In this document: positions 46,346-58,701 of the stretch, piece by piece
How positions within the stretch are numbered: the first letter of the stretch is position 1
Layout: each line of letters opens with the position of its first letter
Origin: Liolophura sinensis
Lineage: Eukaryota; Mollusca; Polyplacophora; Chitonida; Chitonidae
Direction of reading: 5' to 3'
Length of the DNA: 64,000 nt
Assembly: GCF_032854445.1 (NCBI RefSeq)
Contig: NC_088297.1
Span: 9,450,163 to 9,514,162 of the forward strand
The notes under the pieces: model-generated
What the model was told of the DNA's origin: nothing
What the model saw: only the letters and a program-made list of their open reading frames with translations
The model's database searches: none
Translations under genes and position numbers: made by a program

Positions 46346-46554
46346 CTAAGGATATGGCTCCCTTGGCCTTGTACTCTGCCAGTCTCAGGTCCAGCCATAT
46401 TGCAAATTTGGACAAGATGACTGGCTCACTGCAGAGTTCTCCAATAATGCAGGCAAACTTGTTCTGTACTCTCTCCAGTGTCACACCCATGTTTTACAAA
46501 ACACCATTGAACAGCCAAGACAAGGGGCACAGTTCACCTTTACTAGAGGATACT
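46346..46554 (-). CDS. Unit A shared exon 1: conserved N-terminal domain
   Basis: Coding part 46346-46490 (145 nt, phase-1 donor TTAG|gtgaga). A 64-nt 5' UTR follows an acceptor (ctcgtttcttacag), so a non-coding exon lies upstream, possibly ending near 47.53 kb. The 48 complete codons begin MGVTLERVQNKFACIIGELC and run to AEYKAKGAISL. After residue 4, unit B differs only by Ile/Val at residue 25, whereas roughly 16 silent changes separate the two copies. The predicted structure is a pair of helices with conserved Cys, Trp and basic residues. I do not know the family; it is not BTB, SCAN or zf-AD. Inferred role: a common protein-interaction module for all isoforms of the unit. Confidence 0.8.
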
Positions 46555-46939
46555 CTGTAAGAAACGAGAGAAGATAAGCAGCTGAACGTTTCTTTTTTAT
46601 TTTACATAAAAAAACATGAATTGCACAAATTAGACATAATATAATTAGATATAATATAATGTGCGTATTTTCGTTCTGAACTTCTAATATTCGCCTAATT
46701 TCCATTCTATAGGCTTAAGACCATGTAAAAAATTCCCCCATACTGCAAAAAAGTGAAGACTTTTTTTTTTCGCCTTAAACTGAAAATAACAAGCTGCTGA
46801 CCAAGAAAAAAAATGCAAATGCCAGCAATGAGCAAGTCAATGTGAGCCATTGAACCAAAGCTTTATGTTACAATAAAAGAAAAGATATGTTCCAGAGCAC
46901 CAGTTTCCAGCATTGTCGACACTTGGATGAGTCAGTTTT

Positions 46940-47062
46940 ATTTATTTTTTTGATTGGTGTTTTACGTCATACTCAAGAACATTTCACTTATATGACGACG
47001 ACCAGTCTTATGGTGGATGAAGCTGGGCAGAACCCCGGAGAGAGCCACAACCATCTGCAAGG
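46940..47062 (-). mobile_element. SINE family 1, headless fragment
   Basis: Tail ttgattggtgttttacgtca through body to cacaaccatctgcaag. Confidence 0.7.
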
Positions 47063-47299
47063 ATATAATTCAAGTGTGTCTTTATCTAATTGCAACCAGG
47101 GGTAATTTATTTAATTACCCCTATTTGCATCATGCAAGGTAAGAATTCATTGATGTGCATTCCAAGTATTGCTCACATGAAGCTACTGTTTTCCAAGTCA
47201 CTTGTGTCATAAACGCTCTATGAAAAAATCTGTTAGTGTGTTTCACGGAAGTTGCTATCAGCTTTGCGTATATGTATAAGGTAGCTTTGTCGCACTGGG

Positions 47300-47765
47300 C
47301 TGACTGTTGAATTATCTCCCTTTATCGCTGTCTTCGCGCAGTCAGTTTTGTTTTACAGCGCTAAACACAGAATTATTCAAAATGCATTAAGCACACAGTT
47401 CTGCCGTTCTGCAGATCTGACACCATCGTGTTCCTGATTTCACTCTGGCTTGTCACAGCCTTGCAACATCCCGCGCAACAAAATACAAGCTGATTTGGCA
47501 CAAATCATAACGCTGTTGTGCAGCTCACCGCCATTTTGATTTTCAGTACAGAGCCTTTGGAGATGCACCTTACGCATGCTGTTCGCGTCGTGCATGAACT
47601 GCTAATCGGTTTGACGCATGGATTAAACAGAAAAGAACAGCAATGCTTAAAATATTGAAAAGGCAAGAACAGTTTTAGAAGTGTAACGTTCTTACATACA
47701 TCACAGATCCTTGCAGAAGCGGCTTTCACTTTATTTAACTTCAGATAGAGGAGAGCTCTCTATTG
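47300..47765 (-). promoter_or_regulatory. Candidate promoter / 5' UTR exon of unit A
   Basis: On the minus strand an AAAATGGCGG motif (typical of animal promoters and 5' exons; YY1-like) is followed directly by a donor, ATGGCG|gtgagc, at 47529/47528. Splicing to the acceptor at 46554 would put this AUG in a short upstream frame ending at TAG, leaving the exon 1 ATG as the main start. Sequence around it is less AT-rich than its flanks. It is a positional guess with no TSS evidence. Confidence 0.3.
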
Positions 47766-47887
47766 GGGAGCGGTCATTGTTGTCTATTTGCATAACTTTG
47801 AGATCTTTTGTCTGTAATTTCATGGCGTCATATCATGAAAAGAAAAACATTGATGGATGAAAATACAAATCAAATACATGCATTTAA

Positions 47888-48085
47888 ATTTCTTTGACTG
47901 GTGTTAACGCCATACTCAAACCTTTTTCACTTATACCGTGAGTGAATGAGTGCCAGGAATAGGTCTAAACCACCGCCCTTTGGCAAGTTTCTGACAAAGT
48001 TTCCAGCCCCTGGCATACAAATATCCGTATAACATATTGGTTGAAGACAAGTGATACTCAACGAACGTTAGCGTGTGCAAAGGGC
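47888..48085 (-). mobile_element. SINE-like repeat, family 3
   Basis: tttctttgactggtgttaac ... aaaccaccgccctttggcaa ... ggttgaagacaagtgatact matches the other family 3 copies in order. Confidence 0.6.
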
Positions 48086-48685
48086 CTCAAGGGGGTTGTA
48101 CACACACCCGTAGTGTAATAAAAGACCGTAATGTAATAATTACTACATGTACATTGGTGTAATAATTATTACATCGTGGATAACTTCCGCCGAGTAGTCC
48201 CATGATGTAATATGTGTTAAACTAGGCCTGGTAACCAATACATCTTTCTGAGCACTGTATCCAGGTGCCCATAATGTAAAGCACATACGTGTATTCAACT
48301 GGACTGTGTTCTCATAGCTGTTATTTTCCTCTTTCCGCCGATCTCGTCAAGGATGATCAGCTGCATGGGGAGTTAATTTTGAAAACAATTTTTTATATTA
48401 AAACCAACTGGCTTTTTGTCTATAAAGCATTATTCTCATTGCCTAGATCTTATACTTAAAATAGATTTTTCCCTATATAAACCATTCTGAACTACATCCA
48501 TTTAATTAGGTGTCAGCAATTTTCAATTTCAAGACATAATATATGTTTAACAAACCAAAGACCAGACTGTAGAATGGCTATACTATAATGCATAAATATT
48601 ATATTATTCTTGTGTAAAAAAAAAATACATGGTTGCTGAAACTGCCCAGATTGGAGGAGGCCACAGCACCAGCTTTGACGGGTAC

Positions 48686-48689
<4 letters not shown>

Positions 48690-48716
<27 letters not shown>

Positions 48717-48898
48717 GATTGGTGTTTTACGCCTTACTCAAGAATATTTCACTTATACGACGGCGGCCAGCATTATGGTGGGTGGAAACCGGGCAGAGCC
48801 CGGGGGAAACCCACGACCATCCGCAGGTTGCTGGCAGACCTTCTCACGTACGGCCGCCAGCATGAGCTGGACTTGAACTCAGAGCGACCGCATTGGTG
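48690..48898 (-). mobile_element. SINE family 1, 5'-truncated, with 13-bp TSD
   Basis: A long T-run followed by tail and body, cut short at gagcgaccgcattggtg within the head. Flanked by a perfect duplication, GACGGGTACAAGA (48677-48689 and 48899-48911). Very close to consensus, so probably young. Confidence 0.92.
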
Positions 48899-49237
48899 GA
48901 CGGGTACAAGACCACCAGGAGCCGAGTGTGAGCATAACCTCTGGTCAAGAATTTGTGATCTACATCAACGACCAACAACTTAGACCGCCAGAGCCAGCAA
49001 GAGCCCGACAGGGGTGTAATATATTCTCTTATCACATCAGCATGTATATATATTCATGTGCAAGCAGAATTCTATTCACACAAAATATATAGGCCTAGTA
49101 GTGTACAGCACTAAAAATAAAACATATATGAAATATGTACCGGTATATTAGGTACGGTGTAAAAACATCAATCAAATAAATAAAATTAGACAAACAGGTG
49201 TATACAGTGGTGATGTTATGGATATAAAAGACTAAGC

Positions 49238-49468
49238 GGGGCCTCCGTGGCCGAGGTGGTTGGCGTGCCATCGCTGTGAGTTCAAGTCCAGGTCATGCTG
49301 TCATCCTCTCCCGACCGTACGTGGGAAGACCTGCCACCAAGCTACGGATGGGCGTTGGTTTCCTCCTGGCTCTGAGCGTTATCCTCCCAGCATGGTGCTG
49401 GGCGCCGTTGTATAAATGAAATATTCTTGAGTGCGGCATAAAACACCGATCAAACAAATAAATAATAA
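49238..49468 (+). mobile_element. SINE family 1, full-length variant head
   Basis: Begins ggggcctccgtggccgaggt, a head variant lacking part of the region between the A and B boxes, and runs to cggcataaaacaccgatcaa + aaataa repeats. Short duplication ACTAAGC on both sides. Confidence 0.8.
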
Positions 49469-49479
49469 ACTAAGCACCA

Positions 49480-52108
49480 TAATGATATACATCCGGAGAA
49501 CAAACCGACCAAATATGAAGAGACGTTGGTAACTTAACTTCCATATAGAGACGTTTTATAAATACACAGAGATTTACCGGCATTTTAGAGATTTTTTGAA
49601 AAAAATCGACAATTTAGAGATCAATACTCTACCAACCAATTCCCCAATGAATCATTGAGCAGGTCAATTAGCGACACTGAATGTATCGATCTTTTTGTAG
49701 TTAGGCGCATTAGTCTGCAGTATAGTTCACACCACAATGGTTGATAGAGTACTGGTGTCAAGAGCTATTGCTTTGAAGTGTAGCACCCACTGAACGGCAG
49801 CAATATAGCATTGGGATGCTAATGGATGAGATTGTAGTCAGTCCGACGACATGCAACCCCTCTAGTAAATTTCTAAAATGTCTTTGATGGAATAACCCTT
49901 GACACAATCGTTTTTGCAGTGATAACGTGTAACGTTGATTGAAATCGCCACATATGCAGAAACCTTTGGTACATTGTTGTCCAAGTAAGGATAATTTACA
50001 CCTAAAGTCAAAATTAAAACTATCTCTAGACTATGCTCTAGACTACCTTCGTTTGGCCATTTGCGTTGTCTAACGTTTGCTCTAGAACCAATAACATGTG
50101 CATTGTGTGTATATCTGCAGGCGGCATCTATATGGGAGAGTTTGGTTAGTAACTTGCCGAAGGTGGGTGTTTATCCCGGGAACCCGTTTTTCTTCCACCC
50201 ATTAACATTACTCAAATCGTATATAAAGGTGAGAAAGGTGTTAAACAACAATGATAAAATGAACTAATAAATACTCAGCTAGGCAGCTGTGTTAGGTCAG
50301 ATTGGGAGCCACCAAGATAATAAAAATTTCGTTCCTGTCGCCTAAATCCTTAAACAATATCGAAAGATTGATTTATCTTTTTTTTTTTATTATTTGATTC
50401 GTGTTTTACACCGAACTCAACAGTATTTCATTTATATGACGGTGGCCAGCATTATGCATGGTTTGGGGAGGGAGTGTCTACGCACTGACCCCCTGGAGAA
50501 ACAGCCTTTCGTCGTGTACCTGCACAAACTGTCTGACCATAAAGCCTCAACCCAACCAAAGATAACTGGCATCCAGTCTGAGACCGACCGTGGCTATACA
50601 GCGAACAAACTCTTTGAAGTAGCAAGCGGGATACCCTACCAATTTCAGTACAGCACAGACACTCGTGTGATACAATCTCACTCAAAAAGTATTGTGTAGG
50701 CCTATTATCGCTCAAGAGCTGAACCACACAGGTGAAGTCGATTATCCTTCGTCGTGAAAGTGAAACGTTTTTCGGGATTATCACAAATATTTCATAACAA
50801 ATGTGAATTTTCCCGATCAAATCTGACAATAGTTATGATTCCCACCAAATCAGATGACAAAATTACGCAGCCAGTAGGCTTACTGGGCCATTAAATGACG
50901 TACAGCTTTGGCCTCGAGGTCACAAAGCAATCTCAGGCTTTAGTCAGAATTTCAAGGGACTTTAAAGCGAAGTAGTCGGATCAAGGTTCGAAAAGTGTTG
51001 TGGTCATGCGACGCAATAGCTGTCAATCAAAGTGCCGGTGAACGAGAAAGGCGACAGGAGAGAAAATACGCGTGAGTCTGCGAGAAAGAAAGCGAGACAA
51101 TACGTGCAGGATAGAGACAGAGATAAGCAGAGATTGAGAGAAAGAAGTACTGAAAAGAGACAAGAAAAGATAAGATGGACTTGAAACTGAAATTGTCGAG
51201 TAAACTCCAAAGTTTTTTCTTCAGCACATAAGTAAAAGAAATTGCTGCAGTAAGTTGAGCAACAACGACCTGTCACTGCCAGTGTTAGTGTAAGTGTCAA
51301 TAGCTCGTTCTCGATTTCTGGTGACAGCGATCGTTTTCTTCTGAGTTAAGTTGAATGTCTTACGTTAATTTCGTCTTAACATTACTTGTAACTGAAAATA
51401 AATTCGTAACCGGACAATAAGGCAAGATTATCTCATAATAATAGCGGAGGGATCTAGAACTTGTAAAAGTTGGGCTTTCAGCTCAGCAGATAGCTCTCGA
51501 GAGCGGCAGGCTTAAGGCGCCGCCCAGTCCTGGAAGTTCAGGCGATCTGGAAATTGCGTTGTCAAGACGCGTCGAAAGTCGGCCATGAAGGATGTAAACA
51601 AACGCGTTCTGACTTCGTTACATACTGCAAAAGCGTATGATTAAAAAGACCAGTCGAACATATCCAAATGTTTCAAAGTATATCGCGGAAATTTTCCCCA
51701 AAACTTATCCCACTACATCGTTTTAAAATTGCCATTTCTGATGTGACAAGGTCAAATTATTGTTTGACAATGTATATTCTGGGTATGTTCTCGTACAACG
51801 ATTTTCAGCTAAAATGCCGGAAGGGAACATACCAAATTTAATGATTAAAATTTTGACATAAGTCATAAAGATCGCTTCATGATTCCGGGGTCAGATGTTT
51901 TACCATCAAATCTTTTCAGGACCTCCTCCAAAATTTTCAAAAATTTATAACCTTTTTTGACAAATTAAAGACATGACTGTTCTGAGGTTTTCGTGACCGT
52001 GGCAACCTTACTTCTTGAGCATACGATCGACTCCATTCACATCAGTATATCATTATTGCGTTTAAAATTCCTCTCAGAAGCTAATGTTCCTGAATTACAT
52101 AAAACATG
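49480..52108. other. Intergenic DNA, no gene seen
   Basis: A short family 1 SINE fragment lies at about 50388-50460. Open frames at 50.4-50.8 kb on both strands begin in or cross it and are unconvincing. A purine-rich stretch (51.04-51.23 kb) generates a Leu/Ser/Phe-rich antisense frame by composition alone. The area at 51.48-51.62 kb is relatively CpG-rich and might be regulatory. Confidence 0.45.
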
Positions 52109-53347
52109 TTAATTAGCCTGTGTTAGGACCTCTGTAAAAGAAATTTGTCGAGTACTTTTCAGGGAATTCAGAAGTAACAGCTGATCCTTCACTAATGTGT
52201 TGTACCCTGTCACATCCTGTTTGTCGGCCGGCACCCGCAAGTAGCGACACTTCGACACGTTCTGCCAGCTACGAGACACTCGCTTCTTATACTCCGCTTC
52301 CGTCAGGCGTGAAAATTCTTCCTTCTTCTTCTTCCGGTGCGATCGCTTGGCCTCCTTGGTAGCTTGCTCTAATTCCGCTGCTAGTAATGCCTCTGGTGTG
52401 ATAGCCTGCCAGGCCTGTGACAGTTTCGGAGCTGGACTAACAGAGAGTTTTGTTTTGCTTTTTTCGATGTAATCCTTAACTGTTTTCAAAAACTTGTTTT
52501 TCCTGCTAGTCAGCTCATCTACTTTTACGGTTTCCTGTTTCAACATCTCTGCCTTGCGTTCATGATAAATGTCTGCTCCTATATTGCTGTCAATGGACAC
52601 GACGGATTTACTACGGGGTCGTGACGTCATTCCGATTACGCTGTTCAACGTTCTGACCTCCTTTCCAGGCTTCTCGTGACAGTTGTACGGGGTGTGCGAT
52701 TTCACAACAGGGGCGGTTCGCGCTCGTTCCCGGCTTCCCGCAAGTAGTGGAATCGCTATCGTTCCCGAAGACTGGTCGCACTGTGAAGTCAGTGGCCGTA
52801 TTGTTGCCTGTGCAAACTTTGGGGAGCCATTATTGCGCGATGCGATAGCTGTTTCAAATGCAGTCTGAGCCCCAGAAGTGCTGTCCACCATGGACAGAGT
52901 CGTCCGATGATCGTCTGTATGAAAATCTGTCGACAGTCCCGCTACAGACCGACTTCGCGAGGTGAATCTCGGATCTTCCAGTCGAAATCCTTCCGTTGCT
53001 ATGGATACTGAGGTCCGCGGACGAGAACTCATCAGTTTCAGACATTTTTCAGCGGATGTAATTTTTAAAGATGACGACGAAATCGGGGCTCGGTAGACAG
53101 GTTTGAGCTGACCTCTAGCTTCCATATCTGACAAAACCTCGATCTCCTTTGCCGTTAGAAACGAGCTGATTCGGGATACCTTGTCCTTGAGACGCCGGTA
53201 GTTGACCTTGACGATTCGGTGATTTATTTCTAACAATTTTAAGGATCGTGACTCTTCCAAACTCAAGCTATGCATCGCGTTCTCCAGAACTCGCCTCTGT
53301 TTGATGTTGACACCGATGGCAGCCGTCTCTTTGTCTCTATAACTCAT
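52109..53347 (-). CDS. Hypothetical protein, 412 aa, basic, single coding exon
   Basis: A continuous minus-strand frame far longer than any chance frame in the window, with coding-like composition. A strong acceptor (tctatcgtttgtgtcgtttcag at about 53359) lies just upstream. The 11 nt between it and the ATG include an in-frame stop, so the start is well supported and the upstream exon is non-coding. Residues 1-90 look helical and charged (LENAMHSLSLEESRSLKLLE; KLKDKVSRISSFLTAKEIEV-like region). The middle is Ser/Arg-rich and probably disordered (TSRSRSVAGLSTDFHTDD). The C-terminal third has a Lys/Arg-rich helix (KEAKRSHRKKKKEEFSRLTE) and a compact end with YKKRVSRSWQNVSKCRYLRV. No signal peptide, membrane segment or known domain is evident. 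Function unknown; nothing links it to the array beyond strand and proximity. Confidence 0.75.
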   Translation of the reverse strand: MSYRDKETAAIGVNIKQRRVLENAMHSLSLEESRSLKLLEINHRIVKVNYRRLKDKVSRISSFLTAKEIEVLSDMEARGQLKPVYRAPISSSSLKITSAEKCLKLMSSRPRTSVSIATEGFRLEDPRFTSRSRSVAGLSTDFHTDDHRTTLSMVDSTSGAQTAFETAIASRNNGSPKFAQATIRPLTSQCDQSSGTIAIPLLAGSRERARTAPVVKSHTPYNCHEKPGKEVRTLNSVIGMTSRPRSKSVVSIDSNIGADIYHERKAEMLKQETVKVDELTSRKNKFLKTVKDYIEKSKTKLSVSPAPKLSQAWQAITPEALLAAELEQATKEAKRSHRKKKKEEFSRLTEAEYKKRVSRSWQNVSKCRYLRVPADKQDVTGYNTLVKDQLLLLNSLKSTRQISFTEVLTQAN

Positions 53348-53359
53348 GGCTCATATCAC

Positions 53360-56300
53360 TGAAACGACACAAACGATAGACAAATAAGGTAACGGCATTG
53401 CTACATGACCTATTCACACACGGTGCTTTTCAAACACACGACCATGCTAGTATACCAGGCGGGCGTTCCAAGTAATTGATCACTAGAGCCCTTACCAAAA
53501 CAATCTAGACAACATTAGATCCAAAAGAGCGAAGCAGTCAACACTTTGCGGAAATTCTAGGCAATTACAAACTCGAAGTCCCTGAATAATTACCACGTTG
53601 CGTACAAATATAGGAGTGTCAGTCGCGCTTTGATTACAGTTATTCCGTAATGCTTCATGTTATTGTAATTAACAGGGGTGATTATGCACCACTATATGGC
53701 CCCTAAAGGTGTTTGATAGAATATTCTTGACACATCATTGTGTAATGGTCACAATACACAGTCAAACATATGTCAGGTCTAAGGCGAGATATATGCACAT
53801 CATATGCAGGATCCTTCGGTATCCTGTTACACGTAGTAAGGATAATTAGCAATAACCTAACCTTTATTGCACCCCTGAATGCATGAGTTCTCTGCATGGC
53901 TTTATGCTTTTCTATATCATTTCGTGGATTTCTACATTATTTAGTAAACTATTACGTAAGAACATAGGTGGTGAGACAATACGCAATAAACCAGATGGTT
54001 GATTTGAACAGATTTATTCTACAAACCTGATTAAAATCTTATGATGCACGCAGCCAGTGGAGTTAAGCCACGGTGGATTGTACAAAGGGCTTCTTGTTCT
54101 GACAACAAGATTGTACAGTTTCTTCGTGATGTTAGACCACTGACCGTATTAAAGGATTGTATGTAAACATGTAAACTTTCAGAGCCCGCACTGGCTAAGA
54201 CGTTAAAATCCGTCGTTCCCTGAGATTACCAGGCCCTATGAGCCACCGAGGGCCTCTCAATTCAAACAGTATTTATACAATATTCTGGGGCTCATATGAA
54301 GTTCATATTCATAACGGCCAAACATAAAGAAATACATACACTTGAAGAGCGCGAGGCAAGAGAAAAAAGATTAAACGAAAACTAAGCTATAAACATATAT
54401 TCCACTGTAACCACAGTAACGTGGTTTTTTGATTTATCAAGTATTTGTTTCATGCTGTTAGTTGATTGTAGATTAATCTCAGTTGTGGCGTTTATTGTAG
54501 AGAGAAACACTTTAAACATAGCCAACACCAAAACGATTATAACTTCAGCAAAGTGAATAGAAAAATCGTGAAACTCTTAGTATTGGACTGGCATATAGTT
54601 TATTATGATAGAGTTTAAACGAGTACTATCTCAAAATATTCGGCCGAATCGAAGAGAAATTTATTCCACAATTTCCATACAATTAAATGTTTACAGTTTT
54701 ATACATTGTACATGATATAAAACAGACTACAGCACAGAGAGTAAAACTAGAGCAGCGACGCCAGTCTGATAGTTGACAAATGATCAAACTTAACCTACGA
54801 AACCTAATGTCACTTTACCTCATTTAAGGTTTTAGTTTAACTGTTCAAGTAAATGCTTTAGTTGATGCCATTCACACGCCCCTTTTCAGCATGGGATAAG
54901 CGGAATTAGGTAAAGAAAAAACCCAGTGATGGTAATTACAATTAATTAATAGTCACTGGTGTATAATTACTCACAATACTGTGTTGTCATCACATTTAAA
55001 ACATAAAAAAAAACATTCAAATATTGACAACCAAAGCAAGATACAACAGAAGTATAACCGGTACTCAACTCAAACGTACTCAATTGCCCCTTATGTCTTT
55101 AAACTTGCCTTTGTCTTCGATCTGAGCTGTACATCAGGGTTTTACTATCCACTATGTTTTCCCCTACTCCAGGCAGATAATCAGGTAAACAAGGTTACTG
55201 GCTGGTACAAACGTCATCACAGTTGACAGGTATAGACCTCCTGAAGAGAAAAATGTACACGTTTGAATACCGGTTGTACAATAATTAGTAAGCGGCCTTG
55301 TTAAGACTTTTAGGAGTCTTCAAAATAGAGTCTACCGGAATCTATGATAGTGTCGAAATCGTTGTCTTTATATAAACACTGCGTGGTGTATAGTTACATC
55401 GCATTCCGCCTGACACAGGAAAGCTTTGTTTTGGATCCAGCAATTCTGTAACGTTCAAACATCACAGATTTTATGATTGTCATGGCTGAGTGTTGGATCG
55501 CCCAGACTTCATGAAGCGTGTTATGGCAATGATGCTCCAGCGATTCCATTCATACAACCTGTATACGCGAATGGTGTCAACAGCTACAAACGGCCACAAA
55601 AACACACTAAAGTTTGTGTCCGTGCGAACTATATCGTTGATCCAGTAATTAAATGCTCAGCCAATGCCATTTAACCAATGTCTTCGGGGAGCATAGATCT
55701 TGTTCGCGAAACAACGACGCTTAATATTACCTCGAGCATAACAAATCGCAAAGTCGGAGACCATGTGAATACAATCCGAGTATTCAACCGCCCGCCAAGG
55801 ACGTGAAATATTTGTGGCACTCACTCGATATAATAGATCTCAAGACATCCATGCACTACTAGTCTCAGCGCTATGCAGTATAGAGATGTAGTGGGTTCAT
55901 TGTCGTTTTTTTAGACTCCCTCTGTGACATCTGGCAATTTTATGTTAACCCACACGGGGTAAAATCACACGTATAGAAACTCCTTGGTTAATTTAAAAAT
56001 GCCTCGCATCGTAAACAATACATTGTTTAAAAGGAAATCTGTGTACGGTTGTTGGAATCACATTCCCTTGCCTGCTAATTTATACCATATTCTGAAGCAT
56101 GAATAGCATACTGTACCATGTAAAACAAGTATAACTGGTATATTTCAGTTCGTTTGAGATATTTTTTTAAAAAATGCCATTGTATTAATATGAATAAATG
56201 AGGAATATAGTTAAAGGCCGTTCACCACATGTCATGATAATCATCAGAACATATCAATACAGAACTAACAGGATTTTGATGATAGATACATCATCCGATT

Positions 56301-56545
56301 AGGTCTCACTTCGATTAAATCTGTACTTTTAGCTTAATTTTCAATTTGCACTGATTGAGTCACACCTAAAACTTTTCCCTGTGTCCTTTCCTCCATCGGG
56401 GGTCGCGCCGCTGTTGATAACCTGTTTACACAGTTGAATATACTGAATGTCAACATCTGTGGCTCATTTTTATAAAAAAAACCCGAATATATAATAATAT
56501 ATATTACTGATTCCGTCAGTTTCTACGCGAATATCAATCAAGCAA
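53360..56545. other. Intergenic or intron DNA, no gene seen
   Basis: Presumably contains the 5' UTR exon and promoter of the 412-codon gene, but I could not pick them out. Short frames at 53.7, 55.0 and 55.5 kb have no domain content. Confidence 0.45.
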
Positions 56546-56549
56546 ACAA

Positions 56550-56905
56550 AACCTAGAAAGCAAGCAGTAAATCAAGCAAACAAGCAGTCAATCAAGCAAA
56601 CAAGCATGCAATCAAGCAGCCAATCAAAACAACCAGCAGCTAATCAAGCAAGCAAACAAGTTGTCAATCAAGCAAGTACATAAAGCAAGTCAATTAAGAA
56701 AGTAGTAAAGCAAGCAAGCAATGAAGCAGCCAATCAAGCAAACAAGCAGTCAATCATGCAAGCAGGTCAATCACTCAAGCGAACAAGCAATCAATCAAGC
56801 AATGAATAAAATAAGCAAGCAGTTAATCAAGCAAACAAGCAATCAATCAAGCAAACAATCAATCAGGCACGCAAGAAGTCAGTCAGTCATGCCACGAAAT
56901 CATCA
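56550..56905. repeat. Degenerate repeat of (aagcaaacaagcagtcaatc)
   Basis: Short A/C/G units (aagcaa, acaagcagtc, aatc) recombined irregularly over about 350 bp. The 68-codon Gln/Ser/Lys frame within is repeat-derived. Confidence 0.8.
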
Positions 56906-57666
56906 AGGAAACATGAAAGCTCATTGAAGGGGAAAACGTAATTTGCTCTTGCTCAAGCCTTGTATTGAATGTTTTCTTACCATTGTTTGTGACGTCAGCC
57001 ATGAGTTGTGCAGACACAGTATATATAGTGAGACTAAAAATCATATCCTACCTTAATCCTAATGATACACACGACTACAGCATATAGAGTAAAACAACAG
57101 GTGTGATTTAGGTGGGAAAATGGTAATACATAACCAATAAAATATAGCCTCTAATCAATTTACTTCAGTTGGGTTTTTATTCTAACTGTTCATGTAAATG
57201 CCTAAATGGTAAGTTACACGCCGCCCCCTACCCCCTCTCCCCCAAGCACCACGGCTCAAGCAAAATTAGATTTTAAAAAATATGCAGTGAAGTTGATTGG
57301 AATATACATGAATTAGACGTCATTGGTCTAGAGTTACTCAACATGTTGCATTGCCATCACATGTAATAATTGCTAAAATATACCTTCTCTCCGGAAGAAG
57401 AATTCAGAACTTGGTCTACCGCATGAGAACGATATAGTGATGCGTACAATTCAGATGAACACTGGGATATTGCAGCAATCAAAGACACCCTGGTAAAGCG
57501 CTTTAATTATGTCGACTAATGGCCAGTTACCTGTATGAACCCACCTGTAACTGATTGATTTGTTCGCTCTTATCGATCGCCTGACAGCGGCATTGTGTTC
57601 CCACCATGTGATCGTAAGACCCTATTGTCATTGGCAGGCTTCGTCAACGGTTAAAATCTGATCATA

Positions 57667-57810
57667 CTACACAGTTAGGCACAGTAGTGCATTTCTATAT
57701 GCCATGTCATTTGATGATTTAAGCTGACCGGGCGTGTACGAGAGCTTAGAAGGCGACTCCACTCCACTCGTTGTACAGAGCTGGTCCCAATCGGCGACTT
57801 GAAGATTCAC
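57667..57810 (-). other. Possible terminal exon, frame ambiguous
   Basis: A good acceptor (ggagtcgttatgtgtttacag on the minus strand) is followed by two usable frames. Phase 1 gives a 21-residue tail, GESSSRRLGPALYNEWSGVA plus Phe. Phase 0 gives 47 residues beginning VNLQVADWDQLCTTSGVESP and would match the phase-0 donor of the candidate exon at 58.7 kb. Neither shows a domain. Confidence 0.25.
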
Positions 57811-58701
57811 CTGTAAACACATAACGACTGGAGAATGACTCCAGTTGGCACGACGCTAAACCCCAAGCGCAGGTGTATAACATGGCGTAGGAAACTGCCA
57901 AGTGTTTAACCAACAAAACCCAAAGCTTTGCTAGAATCATTGGCGTTGAAGACAATAAATAATTGTAACATACACAAGGCCATATAAACGAATTTATAGA
58001 AATATGCGAGTGACATTGTATGGCAACATACATTTTCTGCTTGGAAATACAAAATTCTCGCTATAATATTATACTCGGACCTAAGATCTAGCTCGTGCAG
58101 TCGAAGAGGTTTTATTCCAGAATTTGAAATGGATCGGGTCTTGAGCGTTTTTGGACAAGATGTAATAACATCGCCGTTAGTAGAAGCACAGCATGTGAAT
58201 GCCGGAAACAATCGCACGGACTATCGCAAACGAATCGCATTTCCCTTGAAAGACAGCATAACAGTACATAACCCCGACGTCAGTTAAGTTTTACACATGC
58301 ATTCTGATCTCGGGTAATAAACTAAAGACAGCAACAGCAGAAATGACCAGGGACTATATACGTGTAGCTATTAGCTTAATCCGTGAAGGTTTGAAACGTT
58401 TAGGTAACAGTAAAACAGTCGCGCCTCCCAGAAAACTTAAATGATTTTAAAAAACAGGCATTTTACAACGGTGCAAGGTTTGGACAAGATATGATCGCTA
58501 ATGGGTTGCCTACGGATCTCTTAGCGACTCATGAAAGCCAAATCGATCAATCACAACGGACTTTCTACGTGAACCTTAAGAAGATGGAAATCGATATGAA
58601 TTTAAGCCGCTATATAGACGGTAAAATAATTCGCGGTGACCTTGCGTGTAGTCTTGTTCGTCGATTGTCATAGATACCACCTTGTGCGGATTCAATATTA
58701 C

